DNA of 64,000 nt from Zunongwangia atlantica 22II14-10F7 (GTDB taxonomy: Bacteria; Bacteroidota; Bacteroidia; Flavobacteriales; Flavobacteriaceae). The stretch is from NCBI RefSeq assembly GCF_002094855.1, contig NZ_ARYN01000001.1:310001-374000 (forward strand). Direction: 5' to 3'. The position numbers and the translations under genes were made by a program. The notes below the pieces were generated by a model, which was not told where the DNA came from, ran no database searches, and was given only the letters and a program-made list of their open reading frames with translations. Shown one piece after another: positions 44,735 to 54,565 of this stretch (the first letter of the stretch is position 1; each line of letters starts with the position of its first letter).

Positions 44735-47700
44735 ATGAATTTTTTAACTGGATGTACGTTAGAGAAATCTAAACTTTCCATTCTAAGCATCAGCATGTTT
44801 ATTATGAAATTAATTTTTACGCTAATTTTTGTAGGACTAACTACACTGAATGCTAAAAACACTTATTCTCAAAATAAGATTGATATTGAAATATATCAGG
44901 GAACTTTAAAGGAAGTTTTTCAGCAAATAGAAAAAAATACCGAGTTTATTTTCTTCTATAAAGATGGAACCTTACCTGAAAAAGATAAGTTTACAATTAG
45001 CAAGAAGGGAATAGCGCTGAATAAATTTTTAGATGATTTATTAGCCAATTATTCTGTTGGATACAAAATAGACGATCGCCAGGTTACGGTGTATAAAAAA
45101 GTAACCGAAAATAAAGAAAAAGCGATTCCACAATTCACAGTTTCAGGAACAATTATAGATGAGACTGGCTTACCCTTATCTGGGGCAACTGTAGTAGAAA
45201 AGGGAACAACAAATGGTACACAGGCAGATTTTGATGGTAACTTCTCTATAGAAGTTGCAAATGAAAATGCAACATTAGTGGTGTCTTTTGTGGGTTATGC
45301 TACTCAGGAAGTTTTAATTGGAGGTAAAAGCGAAATCGATATAGTTCTAAAGGAAGACACCGCTGCTTTAGACGAGGTTGTAATTGTTGGTTATGGTGTT
45401 CAAAAGAAAGAGACGCTTACAGGAGCCGTTTCTGGAGTTGGAGGAGAAGAATTAGCCCAGGCACCAGTAACCAACATTAGCCAGGGAGTTGCGGGTAGAA
45501 TCCCGGGTGTTGTGGCTATATCTAATGGTGGTGAGCCTGGTTATGATGGCGCAACACTACGTGTTAGGGGGTTAAGTACTTTTGGAAATGCGGCACCTTT
45601 GGTTGTTGTAGATGGAGTACCTGGTAGATCCTTAGAGCGAATAGACCCAAGTACGATTAAAAATGTTTCTGTACTTAAAGATGCATCTGCCGCAATTTAC
45701 GGTGCGCAGGCAGCAAACGGGGTTATTCTTGTTACTACAAAGAGAGGAAAAGTAGGCGCTCCTAATATTCAGTTTTCATACAATCACGGGATTGCTAAAC
45801 CAACGGTAATTCCAGATATGGCTAATGCTGCTGAATATGCAACCTTATTGAACGAGGTAGATGATTATAACGGTATTGATAGAAGGTTTACAGATGAACA
45901 AATCCAACTTTATCGTGATGGTTCAGATCCTTGGAGATACCCAGATACAGATTGGTATGATGCTACTTTAAAACCATGGTCTGCACAAACCTATGGAAAT
46001 GTATCTATAAACGGAGGTACAGAAAAGATGAATTATTTTGTAAGTCTTTCGCACAGATATCAGGATGGATTTTATAGAAATAGTGCAACCAATTATAATC
46101 AGTACGACCTTAGAACAAACCTGGACTTCAACATCAACGAATATCTGGATGTTTACATAAATACAACCGGACGTTTTGAGGATAGAAATTATCCAACCAG
46201 AACAGCCGAGAATATTTTTAGAATGCTAATGCGTTCGCGACCTAATTCCCAGGCTTATTGGCCAAACGGGATGCCAGGTCCAGATATCGAATACGGGGAT
46301 AACCCGGTTGTGATTTCTACAGATGCTACGGGATATAGCCGTGATAAGAGATATGTATTTAATTCAGATTTTGGCGTTAATTTAAAAATTCCTGGTGTAG
46401 AGGGATTAACCTTTAAAGGAAATGCTTCTATCGATAAGAATTTTAGATTCGATAAAGATTGGGTAACACCATGGTATTTATATACCTGGGATCAGCAAAG
46501 TTTAGATGATGACGGGAATCCTTTATTAACAAGAGGTAAAAAGGGTTATGACGATCCTAGATTAACTGAAACTATGGATGATTCTCAGCGAATTTTACTA
46601 CGTGGTATTTTTGATTATACAAAAACTTTTGGAGAAGATCATGATGTAAATGTTCTCGCTGGTGTAGAACGAATTACTAACAAAGGAGATTCTTTTTGGG
46701 CGTATCGTAGATACTTTTTATCTGACGCCATAGATCAGTTATTTGCTGGTGGACGTGATGAAATGAATAATTCTGGTTCTGGTTTTGAAGAGGCTCGTTT
46801 AAATTACTTTGGAAGAGTAAACTATGCATTCAGTGAAAAATATTTAGCTGAATTTGTGTGGAGATATCAGGGATCTTACATTTTTGAAGAGTCTGGTAGA
46901 TTTGGATTTTTCCCTGGTGTATCTTTAGGTTATGTAGTTTCTAAGGAAAACTTTTGGGAAGATGCTGTTCCTTTTATCAGTTTTGCTAAGATTAGAGCAT
47001 CCTGGGGACAAACTGGTAACGATGCTATAAGTCCGTTCCAGTATTTAGCTAATTATAATTTAAATAATCTGCTATATATTAATAACGGAGGTAATACACA
47101 AAGCCAGGCACTTTACGAAGGAGTAATTCCTAATAGAAATGTAACCTGGGAAACTGCAACGCAAAAGAATATTGGTTTAGATTTAGATTTTCTAGAAGGT
47201 GATCTTTCGCTAACTGTAGATTATTTCCATTACTTAAGAGAAGATATTCTTTGGGCCAGAAATGCTTCAGTTCCTAATACCACAGGATTATCACTTCCAG
47301 ACGAAAATATTGGTAGATCTCAAAACCAGGGATTCGATTTCAATATAGATTATCGAACTAATATTTCAGATCTACGTTTAAATATTGGATTAAACGGTGT
47401 GTATTCTAAAAACGAGATTTTGTTCTGGGATGAACCACAGGGAAGGCCAGAATATCAGCAATCTACAGGAAGACCAATTGGCGCTGGATTATATTATAAT
47501 GCAATAGGAATTTTCCAAACTCAGGAAGAGATAGATAACTACCCACACTGGGAAGGAGCAAGACCGGGAGATATCATTTTTGAAGATTATAATGATGATG
47601 GAGTTATCGATGGTAATGATAGAGTTAGATACGATGCCAGTAGAGTTCCTACCTTCACAGGAGGTTTAAATATCTCATTGGATTATAAGAATTTTGATTT

Positions 47701-48115
47701 GGCTGTTCTTCTTCAGGGAGCTGCAGGAGGTTACTTCTATGAAACAACAGAATCTGGTGATTTTGGTAACTATTTACATAGTTTTTATGATGATCGTTGG
47801 ACGGCAGAAAACCCTAGTAATGAACATCCAAGAACTTATAATAGAAACGGAGAATATTGGGTAAATCAACAAAATACCTACTGGTTGCATAAATCAGATT
47901 ATATCCGTCTAAAAAATATTGAATTAGGATATACCTTACCAGAGTCTGTAACTAATTCGATTTTAGTGAAAAACTTTAGAGTTTATCTAAGTGCCTTTAA
48001 CTTATTAACGTATAGCCCGCATATCGAAGATTACGATCCAGAGAGCACCAGTGGTTCAGGTTATAACTACCCGTTAAATAAAGTAGTAAACGTAGGTGCA
48101 AGCATAAATTTTTAA
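44735..48115 (+). CDS. STN-domain SusC-like TonB-dependent transducer/receptor of the GH2 locus
   Basis: This is a large receptor (1126 residues) with a signal segment (about 22-46, ending NTYSQ), STN domain (about 50-125; IEIYQGTLKEVFQQIEKNTEF, FTISKKGIALNKFLDDLL), carboxypeptidase-like domain (VSGTIIDETGLPLSGATV, DFDGNFSIEV), TonB region (LDEVVIVGYGVQKKETLTGAV), plug (VAGRIPGVVAISNGGEPG, PLVVVDGVPGRSLERI, VSVLKDASAAIYGAQAANG) and barrel. The STN domain allows signalling to FecR. The loop EDYNDDGVIDGNDR is typical of SusC. SusD follows after 10 bases. Confidence 0.96.
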   Translation: MNFLTGCTLEKSKLSILSISMFIMKLIFTLIFVGLTTLNAKNTYSQNKIDIEIYQGTLKEVFQQIEKNTEFIFFYKDGTLPEKDKFTISKKGIALNKFLDDLLANYSVGYKIDDRQVTVYKKVTENKEKAIPQFTVSGTIIDETGLPLSGATVVEKGTTNGTQADFDGNFSIEVANENATLVVSFVGYATQEVLIGGKSEIDIVLKEDTAALDEVVIVGYGVQKKETLTGAVSGVGGEELAQAPVTNISQGVAGRIPGVVAISNGGEPGYDGATLRVRGLSTFGNAAPLVVVDGVPGRSLERIDPSTIKNVSVLKDASAAIYGAQAANGVILVTTKRGKVGAPNIQFSYNHGIAKPTVIPDMANAAEYATLLNEVDDYNGIDRRFTDEQIQLYRDGSDPWRYPDTDWYDATLKPWSAQTYGNVSINGGTEKMNYFVSLSHRYQDGFYRNSATNYNQYDLRTNLDFNINEYLDVYINTTGRFEDRNYPTRTAENIFRMLMRSRPNSQAYWPNGMPGPDIEYGDNPVVISTDATGYSRDKRYVFNSDFGVNLKIPGVEGLTFKGNASIDKNFRFDKDWVTPWYLYTWDQQSLDDDGNPLLTRGKKGYDDPRLTETMDDSQRILLRGIFDYTKTFGEDHDVNVLAGVERITNKGDSFWAYRRYFLSDAIDQLFAGGRDEMNNSGSGFEEARLNYFGRVNYAFSEKYLAEFVWRYQGSYIFEESGRFGFFPGVSLGYVVSKENFWEDAVPFISFAKIRASWGQTGNDAISPFQYLANYNLNNLLYINNGGNTQSQALYEGVIPNRNVTWETATQKNIGLDLDFLEGDLSLTVDYFHYLREDILWARNASVPNTTGLSLPDENIGRSQNQGFDFNIDYRTNISDLRLNIGLNGVYSKNEILFWDEPQGRPEYQQSTGRPIGAGLYYNAIGIFQTQEEIDNYPHWEGARPGDIIFEDYNDDGVIDGNDRVRYDASRVPTFTGGLNISLDYKNFDLAVLLQGAAGGYFYETTESGDFGNYLHSFYDDRWTAENPSNEHPRTYNRNGEYWVNQQNTYWLHKSDYIRLKNIELGYTLPESVTNSILVKNFRVYLSAFNLLTYSPHIEDYDPESTSGSGYNYPLNKVVNVGASINF

Positions 48116-48125
48116 ATAGAATATT

Positions 48126-49892
48126 ATGAAAAGAATAAAACTATTAATACTCTCATCTGTTTTGTTATTAATGTCCTGTAGTGAAGACTTTTTAGAAGTT
48201 AAACCACTAGGGCAATATTCAGATGCAGCAGTTTGGACAGATGCCGCTTTAGTGAATGCTTATGTAAATGATATTTATCTTGGCCAGCAATACGGTTTTC
48301 AATTAGAAATGTTAGCTTCTCTTAGTGATATTTCGATGACTAAAAGGGCAGAGGTAAATCCTATTTTAAATAGCGAGATTAGCCCAAGTTATGTTAGTAT
48401 TTTAGATCCTGCTCACTGGCTTACCAGTTTTAGAAATATTACATGGAATAACCTTTACGATAATATTCGTTCTTGTAATGTGTTTTTTGAAAGAATGGCA
48501 GAGTCTGAATTAGAGGGCGAAGAAGTAGATCGATTAGCAGGTGAAGTACATTACTTAAGAGCAAATTTCTACTACTGGCTTATGAGTTTTTATGGAGGTG
48601 TGCCAATCGTAGATAGAGCATACGGGCCAGATGACGATTTTATGATCGCTAGAAATACTTTTGAAGAAACCGTAAATTTTATTGTAGCAGATTTAGATGC
48701 TGCAGCGGCAGCTTTACCACTTTCAGGGGATAAAGCCCGTGCTACAAGAGGCGCAGCACTAGCATTAAAATCCAGAGTTTTACTTTATGCAGCTAGTGAT
48801 CTTTTTAACTCTAACGCCACTTGGACAGATGGTTATGCTAATCCAGAATTAATTGGGTACACTGGTGGTTCTCAAACACAGCGTTGGCAGGCGGCACAAG
48901 ATGCAGCGAAAGCTGTTATCGATTTGGGAGTTTATAATTTATACGGAGGTACCAGTCCTGCTTCACCAGAAGAAGCAAGAGAAAATTACATCAATCTATT
49001 TTTAAATAATGGAAATGAAGAGGATATTATGATCAGCTTCTATGATGATATTAACGACGGAGACTGGCAGGCACCAAGCCCTGGTAGATTTTACGGTCCA
49101 AACGGTTATCATAACTGGGGTAACCACACACCAACACAGCAACTTGTAGATTCTTACGAAATGATCGACGGAAGCGAGTTTAGCTGGAATGGCCCAGAGG
49201 CCGAGAATCCTTATGAAAATCGAGATCCTCGTTTTTATGCAAGTATTTTATATGATGGTGCAGATTGGAGACAACGCCCAGATGATGTGATCGCTGCAGA
49301 TCCTGAAGGTATCGTGCAAACCGGTTATTTTGAAAATGCAGACGGAAGTTTTACCGCAGGTTTAGATACAAGACAAAGCCCTATCGAAGATTGGAATGGG
49401 ACATACACAGGTTATTATTTAAGAAAGTTTATCGATCCTTCGATCGACCATCAATATGAAACGCAACGTTTGCCATGGCGCCAGATTCGTTATGCTGAAG
49501 TAATTTTAAACTATGTTGAAGCAAGTTTGGAACTAGGTCAGGAAGCTGAAGCAAAAACATATTTAAATATGATTCGTAATCGTGCAGGAATGCCAGAGGT
49601 TCCTGCAGGTGAATCTGGAGAAGCTTTAATGGATCGTTATCGTAACGAAAGAAAAGTAGAACTAGCTTACGAACAACATCGTTATTTTGATATAAGACGC
49701 TGGATGATTGCCCCACAGGTAATAGAAAACGTTGAAGGTATTAGAATCGAACACCAGTATGCTAGTGACGATATAGACTACGAAATTATTCAGGTTCAAA
49801 ATAGAAACTGGCAAAATAAATCTTATTTATTACCAATTTTATTAGATGAAATGAATAGAAATGATCTTTTAATCCAAAACCCCGGATATTAG
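48126..49892 (+). CDS. SusD/RagB-family lipoprotein of the GH2 locus
   Basis: This is the partner of the receptor above (588 residues). It has a lipoprotein signal (lipobox LMSC, Cys about residue 18) with SEDF after the Cys. SusD motifs are GEVHYLRANFYYWLMSFYGGVP, ARATRGAALALKSRVLLYAAS and the RagB end NEERKVELAYEQHRYFDIRRWM-like stretch (YRNERKVELAYEQHRYFDIR). The ligand is unknown. A hairpin with T-run follows 26 bases after the stop, before the GH2 gene. Confidence 0.95.
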   Translation: MKRIKLLILSSVLLLMSCSEDFLEVKPLGQYSDAAVWTDAALVNAYVNDIYLGQQYGFQLEMLASLSDISMTKRAEVNPILNSEISPSYVSILDPAHWLTSFRNITWNNLYDNIRSCNVFFERMAESELEGEEVDRLAGEVHYLRANFYYWLMSFYGGVPIVDRAYGPDDDFMIARNTFEETVNFIVADLDAAAAALPLSGDKARATRGAALALKSRVLLYAASDLFNSNATWTDGYANPELIGYTGGSQTQRWQAAQDAAKAVIDLGVYNLYGGTSPASPEEARENYINLFLNNGNEEDIMISFYDDINDGDWQAPSPGRFYGPNGYHNWGNHTPTQQLVDSYEMIDGSEFSWNGPEAENPYENRDPRFYASILYDGADWRQRPDDVIAADPEGIVQTGYFENADGSFTAGLDTRQSPIEDWNGTYTGYYLRKFIDPSIDHQYETQRLPWRQIRYAEVILNYVEASLELGQEAEAKTYLNMIRNRAGMPEVPAGESGEALMDRYRNERKVELAYEQHRYFDIRRWMIAPQVIENVEGIRIEHQYASDDIDYEIIQVQNRNWQNKSYLLPILLDEMNRNDLLIQNPGY

Positions 49893-49918
49893 TTTTAAGT
49901 TAGTTTAAGTGAATTTCT

Positions 49919-49979
49919 AGAATAGTTCCATTTTTTCTGAATCGCTTGATTTCAGTTAAATGGAATTATTCTTTTTTTG
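49919..49979 (+). terminator. Long hairpin with T-run between SusD and GH2 (attenuator-like)
   Basis: Left arm 49919-49933 (AGAATAGTTCCATTT) pairs with 49958-49972 (AAATGGAATTATTCT) with one G-T pair; an inner CTGAA/TTCAG stem fits in the loop; seven T follow. Only 36 bases separate it from the GH2 ATG, which is short for a new promoter, so read-through is likely. Confidence 0.8.
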
Positions 49980-50015
49980 CAAAAACCAAGTTTAATTAAC
50001 CAATAAAATAAACCA

Positions 50016-52805
50016 ATGAATTTTAATAAAACTGCTGTTTTTCTGGCCTTAAGTATTTGTAGTTGTTTTCAACTATTCGCCCAGCAAACAGAAACGATAT
50101 ACCTCTCTGGTACCGATAAAGATCATCGCGTAGATTGGGATTTTAAAATTGATAAAGGTCGTAAAAGTGGAGAATGGTCTAAGATTGCCGTTCCTTCAAA
50201 CTGGGAGCTCGAAGGTTTTGGGATTTACACTTACGGTCATGATTGGCGAAGACTACGACCAGAATCTGCCGCTATTGGCCAATATAAGCATCAATTTTCT
50301 GTACCAAAAGAATGGAAATCACAAACGATCGAGCTTGTTTTCGAAGGAGTGATGACAGATACCAAAGTTATGGTAAACGGTAAATTGGTTGGGCCGGTTC
50401 ACCAGGGCGGTTTCTATCGATTTAAATATGATATTACCAGCTTTTTAAAGTTTGGCGAAGAAAATTTGCTTGAAGTTGAGGTTAAAAATGCTTCAGATAA
50501 TGATACTGTAAATAGAGCTGAAAAAGATGCCGATTTTTGGGCGTTCGCCGGAATTTACAGACCTGTTTACTTAGAAGTAAAACCGAAAGAATATATAGAT
50601 CGTGTAGCGATCGATGCAAAAGCCGATGGTTCTTTTAAAATGGATGTTTTTACTGAAAATATTAAAAAAGGAAGAACTATTGAAGCTAAGATTAGCGATT
50701 TAGAAGGACAATTTTTAGGAAGTGTTTTTTCTGCTGAAGCAGATAGAAAGTTAGAGAAAGCTACATTAAACTATCAGACTGAAAATCCACAATTATGGTC
50801 TCCAGAATTTCCCAATCGTTACCAGGTTGAAGTAAGCCTGAAAGATGGTGATAAGGTTTTGCATAAGATCACTCAAAAATTCGGATTTAGAACGGTAGAG
50901 TTAAAAGCCAAAGATGGTTTTTATGTAAATGGTGAGAAAGTGAAATTTAAAGGTGTAAACCGCCATAGTTTCTGGCCATCTTCAGGGCGTTCAGCAAGTA
51001 GAGCGCTTAGTATTATGGATGTCGAGTTGATGAAAGACATGAATATGAATGCGGTTAGAATGTCGCATTATCCACCAAGTCAGCATTTCTTAGAAGTTAC
51101 TGATTCTCTGGGGCTCTTTGTAATCAATGAGCTTACCGGTTGGCAGAATGCATATGATACCGAGGTTGGAAAAAAGTTGGTAAAAGAATTAATTATTCGA
51201 GATGTGAACCATCCTTCAATCGTGATTTGGGCCAACGGAAACGAAGGCGGTAATAATTACAATTTGCTCGAAGAATATCCAAAATATGATATTCAGGATA
51301 GAACCGTAATCCATCCCTGGAATACTTTAGGAGAAACCAATACGCTGCATTATCCTTCTTACGATTATGTTTATAATGCACTTACCAATGGCGATAAAGT
51401 GTATTTTCCTACCGAATTTTTACACGGATTGTATGACGGTGGTCACGGTGCTGGTTTAGAAGATTTTTGGAATATTATGCAAGAAAGTCCGTTATCTGCC
51501 GGAGGATTCCTATGGGTTTTTGCAGATGAAGGTGTGGTGGGAACAGATAAAGATGGCTTTATTGACGTAAAAGACAAAGAAACCTGGGCGCCAGATGGGA
51601 TTGTAGGGCCATATCGTGAAAAAGAAGGAAGTTTTTACACCATTAAAGAAATCTGGTCTCCGGTGTATATCGATAAAATGGATATTACGCCTCAATTTGA
51701 TGGAAAGATGAAACTGGAAAATCGTTACCATTTCACGAATTTATCGGAATGTGAATTTGAGTGGCAACTTATTAATTTTCCAAAACCAAATGCTTCAGAA
51801 ATCGAAAATGAAATCCAAAAGTCAGGAAAAGCAAAATCACCAGATATTGAGCCAGATCTTACGGGATATCTTCACCTAGATCTTCCAGAAAATTGGGAGC
51901 AAAGCGATGCATTATATTTAACTGCCACAGATCCTCATGGTCGTAAGATCATGACCTGGTCCTGGCCGGTAAAATCTCCAGAGGAAACTGCAGAGACTAT
52001 TGTTTCAGGAACTTCAGAAGCTTCTGCAAGCGCTTCAGAAAAAGATGCAGTACTTACACTTTCAGCAAACGGAGTGGAAATTAGTTTTAATACTGAAAAC
52101 GGATTAATCACTTCAGTAAAAAATGAAAAGACTCCGGTATCATTTAATAACGGGCCAAAATTAACCGATGAGAATAGTAAATTCAAATCCCTGAAACATT
52201 ACCAAAAAGGCAATGATCAGGTAGTAGAAATGGAATACGAAGGCCCTATTCGAAAAATGGTGTACACCATGCAGGCCAATGGCTGGTTAAAATTAGATTA
52301 CTCTTATTTCTTAAGGGGGCGAAAAGATTTTATGGGAATCAATTTCGATTATCCTGAAGAAAAAGTGAAAGGCGTAAAATGGTTAGGAAAAGGACCATAC
52401 CGAGTTTGGAAAAACCGAATGAAAGGTCAGAATTTTGCCGTACACCAAAAAGATTATAATAATACCGTAACAGGATCTGATTGGGGGTATCCAGAATTTA
52501 AAGGATATCACGACAGGATGTACTGGGCGGTTATCGATACTGAAGAATCGCCAATTACCATAGTTTCGGCAACAGATGATGTTTTTCTTCGATTGTTTAC
52601 GCCAAAGGATTCGAATAACGAAAATACAAATCCGGCCTTTCCTGAAGGAAATATCTCTTTTATGGATGCGATAAGCCCAATTGGAACAAAATTTAAAAAG
52701 CCTGCCGAGCTTGGACCACAGAGTCAGCAAACCGAATTTCATCATCGTGATGATCACCAAAGACTATGGGGAGCGACACTATATTTTAATTTTGGAACTA
52801 AATAG
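50016..52805 (+). CDS. GH2-family beta-glycosidase (beta-galactosidase-like)
   Basis: This is a secreted GH2 enzyme (929 residues; signal peptide 1-23, LFAQ). A sugar-binding jelly-roll (about 30-190; VPSNWELEGFGIYTYG), an immunoglobulin-like domain (200-300) and the barrel (about 300-560) appear in order. The catalytic acid/base is Glu410 in NGNEGG and the nucleophile is Glu467 in FPTEFLHG; VNRHSFWPSSGR and MSHYPPSQHF also fit. Residues after 580 form extra beta-sandwich domains. Family activities include beta-galactosidase, glucuronidase and mannosidase; the sugar cannot be fixed from sequence. It is the only enzyme of this locus. Confidence 0.92.
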   Translation: MNFNKTAVFLALSICSCFQLFAQQTETIYLSGTDKDHRVDWDFKIDKGRKSGEWSKIAVPSNWELEGFGIYTYGHDWRRLRPESAAIGQYKHQFSVPKEWKSQTIELVFEGVMTDTKVMVNGKLVGPVHQGGFYRFKYDITSFLKFGEENLLEVEVKNASDNDTVNRAEKDADFWAFAGIYRPVYLEVKPKEYIDRVAIDAKADGSFKMDVFTENIKKGRTIEAKISDLEGQFLGSVFSAEADRKLEKATLNYQTENPQLWSPEFPNRYQVEVSLKDGDKVLHKITQKFGFRTVELKAKDGFYVNGEKVKFKGVNRHSFWPSSGRSASRALSIMDVELMKDMNMNAVRMSHYPPSQHFLEVTDSLGLFVINELTGWQNAYDTEVGKKLVKELIIRDVNHPSIVIWANGNEGGNNYNLLEEYPKYDIQDRTVIHPWNTLGETNTLHYPSYDYVYNALTNGDKVYFPTEFLHGLYDGGHGAGLEDFWNIMQESPLSAGGFLWVFADEGVVGTDKDGFIDVKDKETWAPDGIVGPYREKEGSFYTIKEIWSPVYIDKMDITPQFDGKMKLENRYHFTNLSECEFEWQLINFPKPNASEIENEIQKSGKAKSPDIEPDLTGYLHLDLPENWEQSDALYLTATDPHGRKIMTWSWPVKSPEETAETIVSGTSEASASASEKDAVLTLSANGVEISFNTENGLITSVKNEKTPVSFNNGPKLTDENSKFKSLKHYQKGNDQVVEMEYEGPIRKMVYTMQANGWLKLDYSYFLRGRKDFMGINFDYPEEKVKGVKWLGKGPYRVWKNRMKGQNFAVHQKDYNNTVTGSDWGYPEFKGYHDRMYWAVIDTEESPITIVSATDDVFLRLFTPKDSNNENTNPAFPEGNISFMDAISPIGTKFKKPAELGPQSQQTEFHHRDDHQRLWGATLYFNFGTK

Positions 52806-52833
52806 GTTTCCAGAAAATAATAATTGAAAATCG

Positions 52834-52863
52834 AAAAAGGGAGGTTTTAGCCTCCCTTTTTTA
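52834..52863. terminator. Terminator after GH2, probably bidirectional
   Basis: Stem AAAGGGAGG (52836-52844) and CCTCCCTTT (52851-52859) with loop TTTTAG, T-run on the right and A-run on the left. It can also end the minus-strand glycosyltransferase operon, whose stop lies at 52940. Confidence 0.88.
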
Positions 52864-52889
52864 TTGCTTAAAATATCGAATTTCAACTT

Positions 52890-52943
52890 TATTGGTACCG
52901 CCAAAGGCTATAATACCCCGAGACTTGCCCCAAGGTACTTTAC
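52890..52943. repeat. Dispersed intergenic repeat, copy B (internally deleted)
   Basis: Shares both ends with copies A and C (ATTGGTACCGCCAAAGG at the left, CCAAGGTACTTTAC at the right) but lacks about 45 bases of the middle. Its right end contains the stop codon of the minus-strand GT39 gene. Confidence 0.75.
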
Positions 52944-54565
52944 TTTTTCTTCTTAAGTATATAAAAATCTCGCATTAATCGGTCCTTATAACCAGATTTT
53001 TCAGGATGTACCTGGTTTAGATCGTATTGCTCTATTTTTTGAATAGAATAGTCTGAAAATTCTTCCGTAGAGATCGTATCTGTTACGTTTAGAAGTAATC
53101 CAAACTCACTTTCTTCCGGTAAAAAAAGACTGTCGTTTTTAACCAATATTGGTATAGGTTTTCCGTAGTCCCAAATAATTTCAGGGCCAAAAGAATTATA
53201 TTCATATACCTGAAATTGGTTATTTTTAGCCTGCTTTTTTAATTCAGCAAAAGACTTATAATTTGGATTGTCTATAAAAATATCGATTAGCGGAAATCCA
53301 AAAACAATTACCGCACATATAAAACCTACCGTGAGATAAAATATATTAGAAAATCTGTTTTTTCTGAAGTAATAAAATATCGTAATACCAATACCAAAAA
53401 GAGCAATAGAGGTAAGGGCATACCATAAATAATAAATTCCGTCTAGATCTAAAATGAAAAACGCAGCGAATGGAAAAGCAATTCCGATGACGGCAATAAG
53501 TCCAAAATTGAAATAAACCACCCACTTTTCTTTCATTTTTAAGCCTGAAAAATTACTGAACAGATATTCGATATAAAACGACGTATTTAGCGCCATTGGG
53601 ATAAGAACCGGCAAAAGATAACGTGATTTTTTTTCAGGAATAATCGATAACAGAATCACTGAAAGTATCGTCCAAAGAATCGCAAATTTGTAAGCTTTTT
53701 TATTGCTGACTCTGTTTTTTAAATACGGATAAAGTAATGCCACGAAAGACGGAATCGTCCAGATACCGCTTTGTGTAAAAAAGCTCCAGTAGTAATAAAA
53801 TGGGCGAATATTATAACTTCCCCAATTAGCTGCTTCGTCTTTGGTGATTTCTAAAAATGCTACAGGATCGGCTAATCTTACGTAAACAAACCACCATAAT
53901 CCTACTCCTAAACCAAGCACTAGAAAAACGACTAAAGCGCCCCATTTTTTTCTAAAATCCTGAAATTTATAAACAATTGCATAAGCTATTACAAAAGGTA
54001 AAAGCAATGCGTAAAGCGAAACAGGACCTTTACTAAGTATCGAAAAACCAAAGAAAATTCCGGCAAAAATAACGTTACGCCATAACTTTCTTTCGTCTCT
54101 AAAAAACTGAAAAAGGAAATAAATAGTCACCATCATAAAGGCATGCGTAAAAATATCCCATTGGCCGTTTCTACCAGAAAAGATGATGTAAAAAGAACTT
54201 ACGGCAATAAGTGAAGCCATAAATGCCTGTTTGCGGGTAATATTTATTAATGCTGAAAATTTATATAGCGAAACGGCGAGTAATGTTGCTGCGCAGGCGG
54301 CAGGCAATCGTAAAGCCCATAGATTTTCTATTCCAAATATTTTTGCTGAAATTGCCGTTAGCCACGTAGGCAATGGCGGTTTTTCATAACGTGGGATGTC
54401 GTTTAAGGTAGTAAGAAGCCAGTGATTTAGATTCAGCATTTCTCTGGCCGAGCCAAAGTTGCGGGCTTCCATAATATTTACATAAATGGCATCCAGATTA
54501 AAAAAAAATATAAGAATACAAATACCAACAAGGGCAAGCAGATATCTATGAAATTTAGGTTTCAT
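52940..54565 (-). CDS. ArnT-like GT39 membrane glycosyltransferase
   Basis: This polytopic membrane protein (541 residues, about 11-12 hydrophobic segments) is of the PMT/ArnT type. These enzymes move a sugar from a polyprenyl-phosphate donor to lipid A or protein in the periplasm. The first periplasmic loop has the family's acidic motif (VNIMEARNFGSAREM) and RYEKPPLPTWLTA, the ArnT hallmark; ILSKGPVSLYALLLP is a further match. The gene overlaps the LAB_N-type gene by 11 bases. The product ends KKKK, and its stop codon lies within repeat copy B. Neighbours suggest a lipid A glycosylation role, which is an inference. Confidence 0.88.
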   Translation of the reverse strand: MKPKFHRYLLALVGICILIFFFNLDAIYVNIMEARNFGSAREMLNLNHWLLTTLNDIPRYEKPPLPTWLTAISAKIFGIENLWALRLPAACAATLLAVSLYKFSALINITRKQAFMASLIAVSSFYIIFSGRNGQWDIFTHAFMMVTIYFLFQFFRDERKLWRNVIFAGIFFGFSILSKGPVSLYALLLPFVIAYAIVYKFQDFRKKWGALVVFLVLGLGVGLWWFVYVRLADPVAFLEITKDEAANWGSYNIRPFYYYWSFFTQSGIWTIPSFVALLYPYLKNRVSNKKAYKFAILWTILSVILLSIIPEKKSRYLLPVLIPMALNTSFYIEYLFSNFSGLKMKEKWVVYFNFGLIAVIGIAFPFAAFFILDLDGIYYLWYALTSIALFGIGITIFYYFRKNRFSNIFYLTVGFICAVIVFGFPLIDIFIDNPNYKSFAELKKQAKNNQFQVYEYNSFGPEIIWDYGKPIPILVKNDSLFLPEESEFGLLLNVTDTISTEEFSDYSIQKIEQYDLNQVHPEKSGYKDRLMRDFYILKKKK

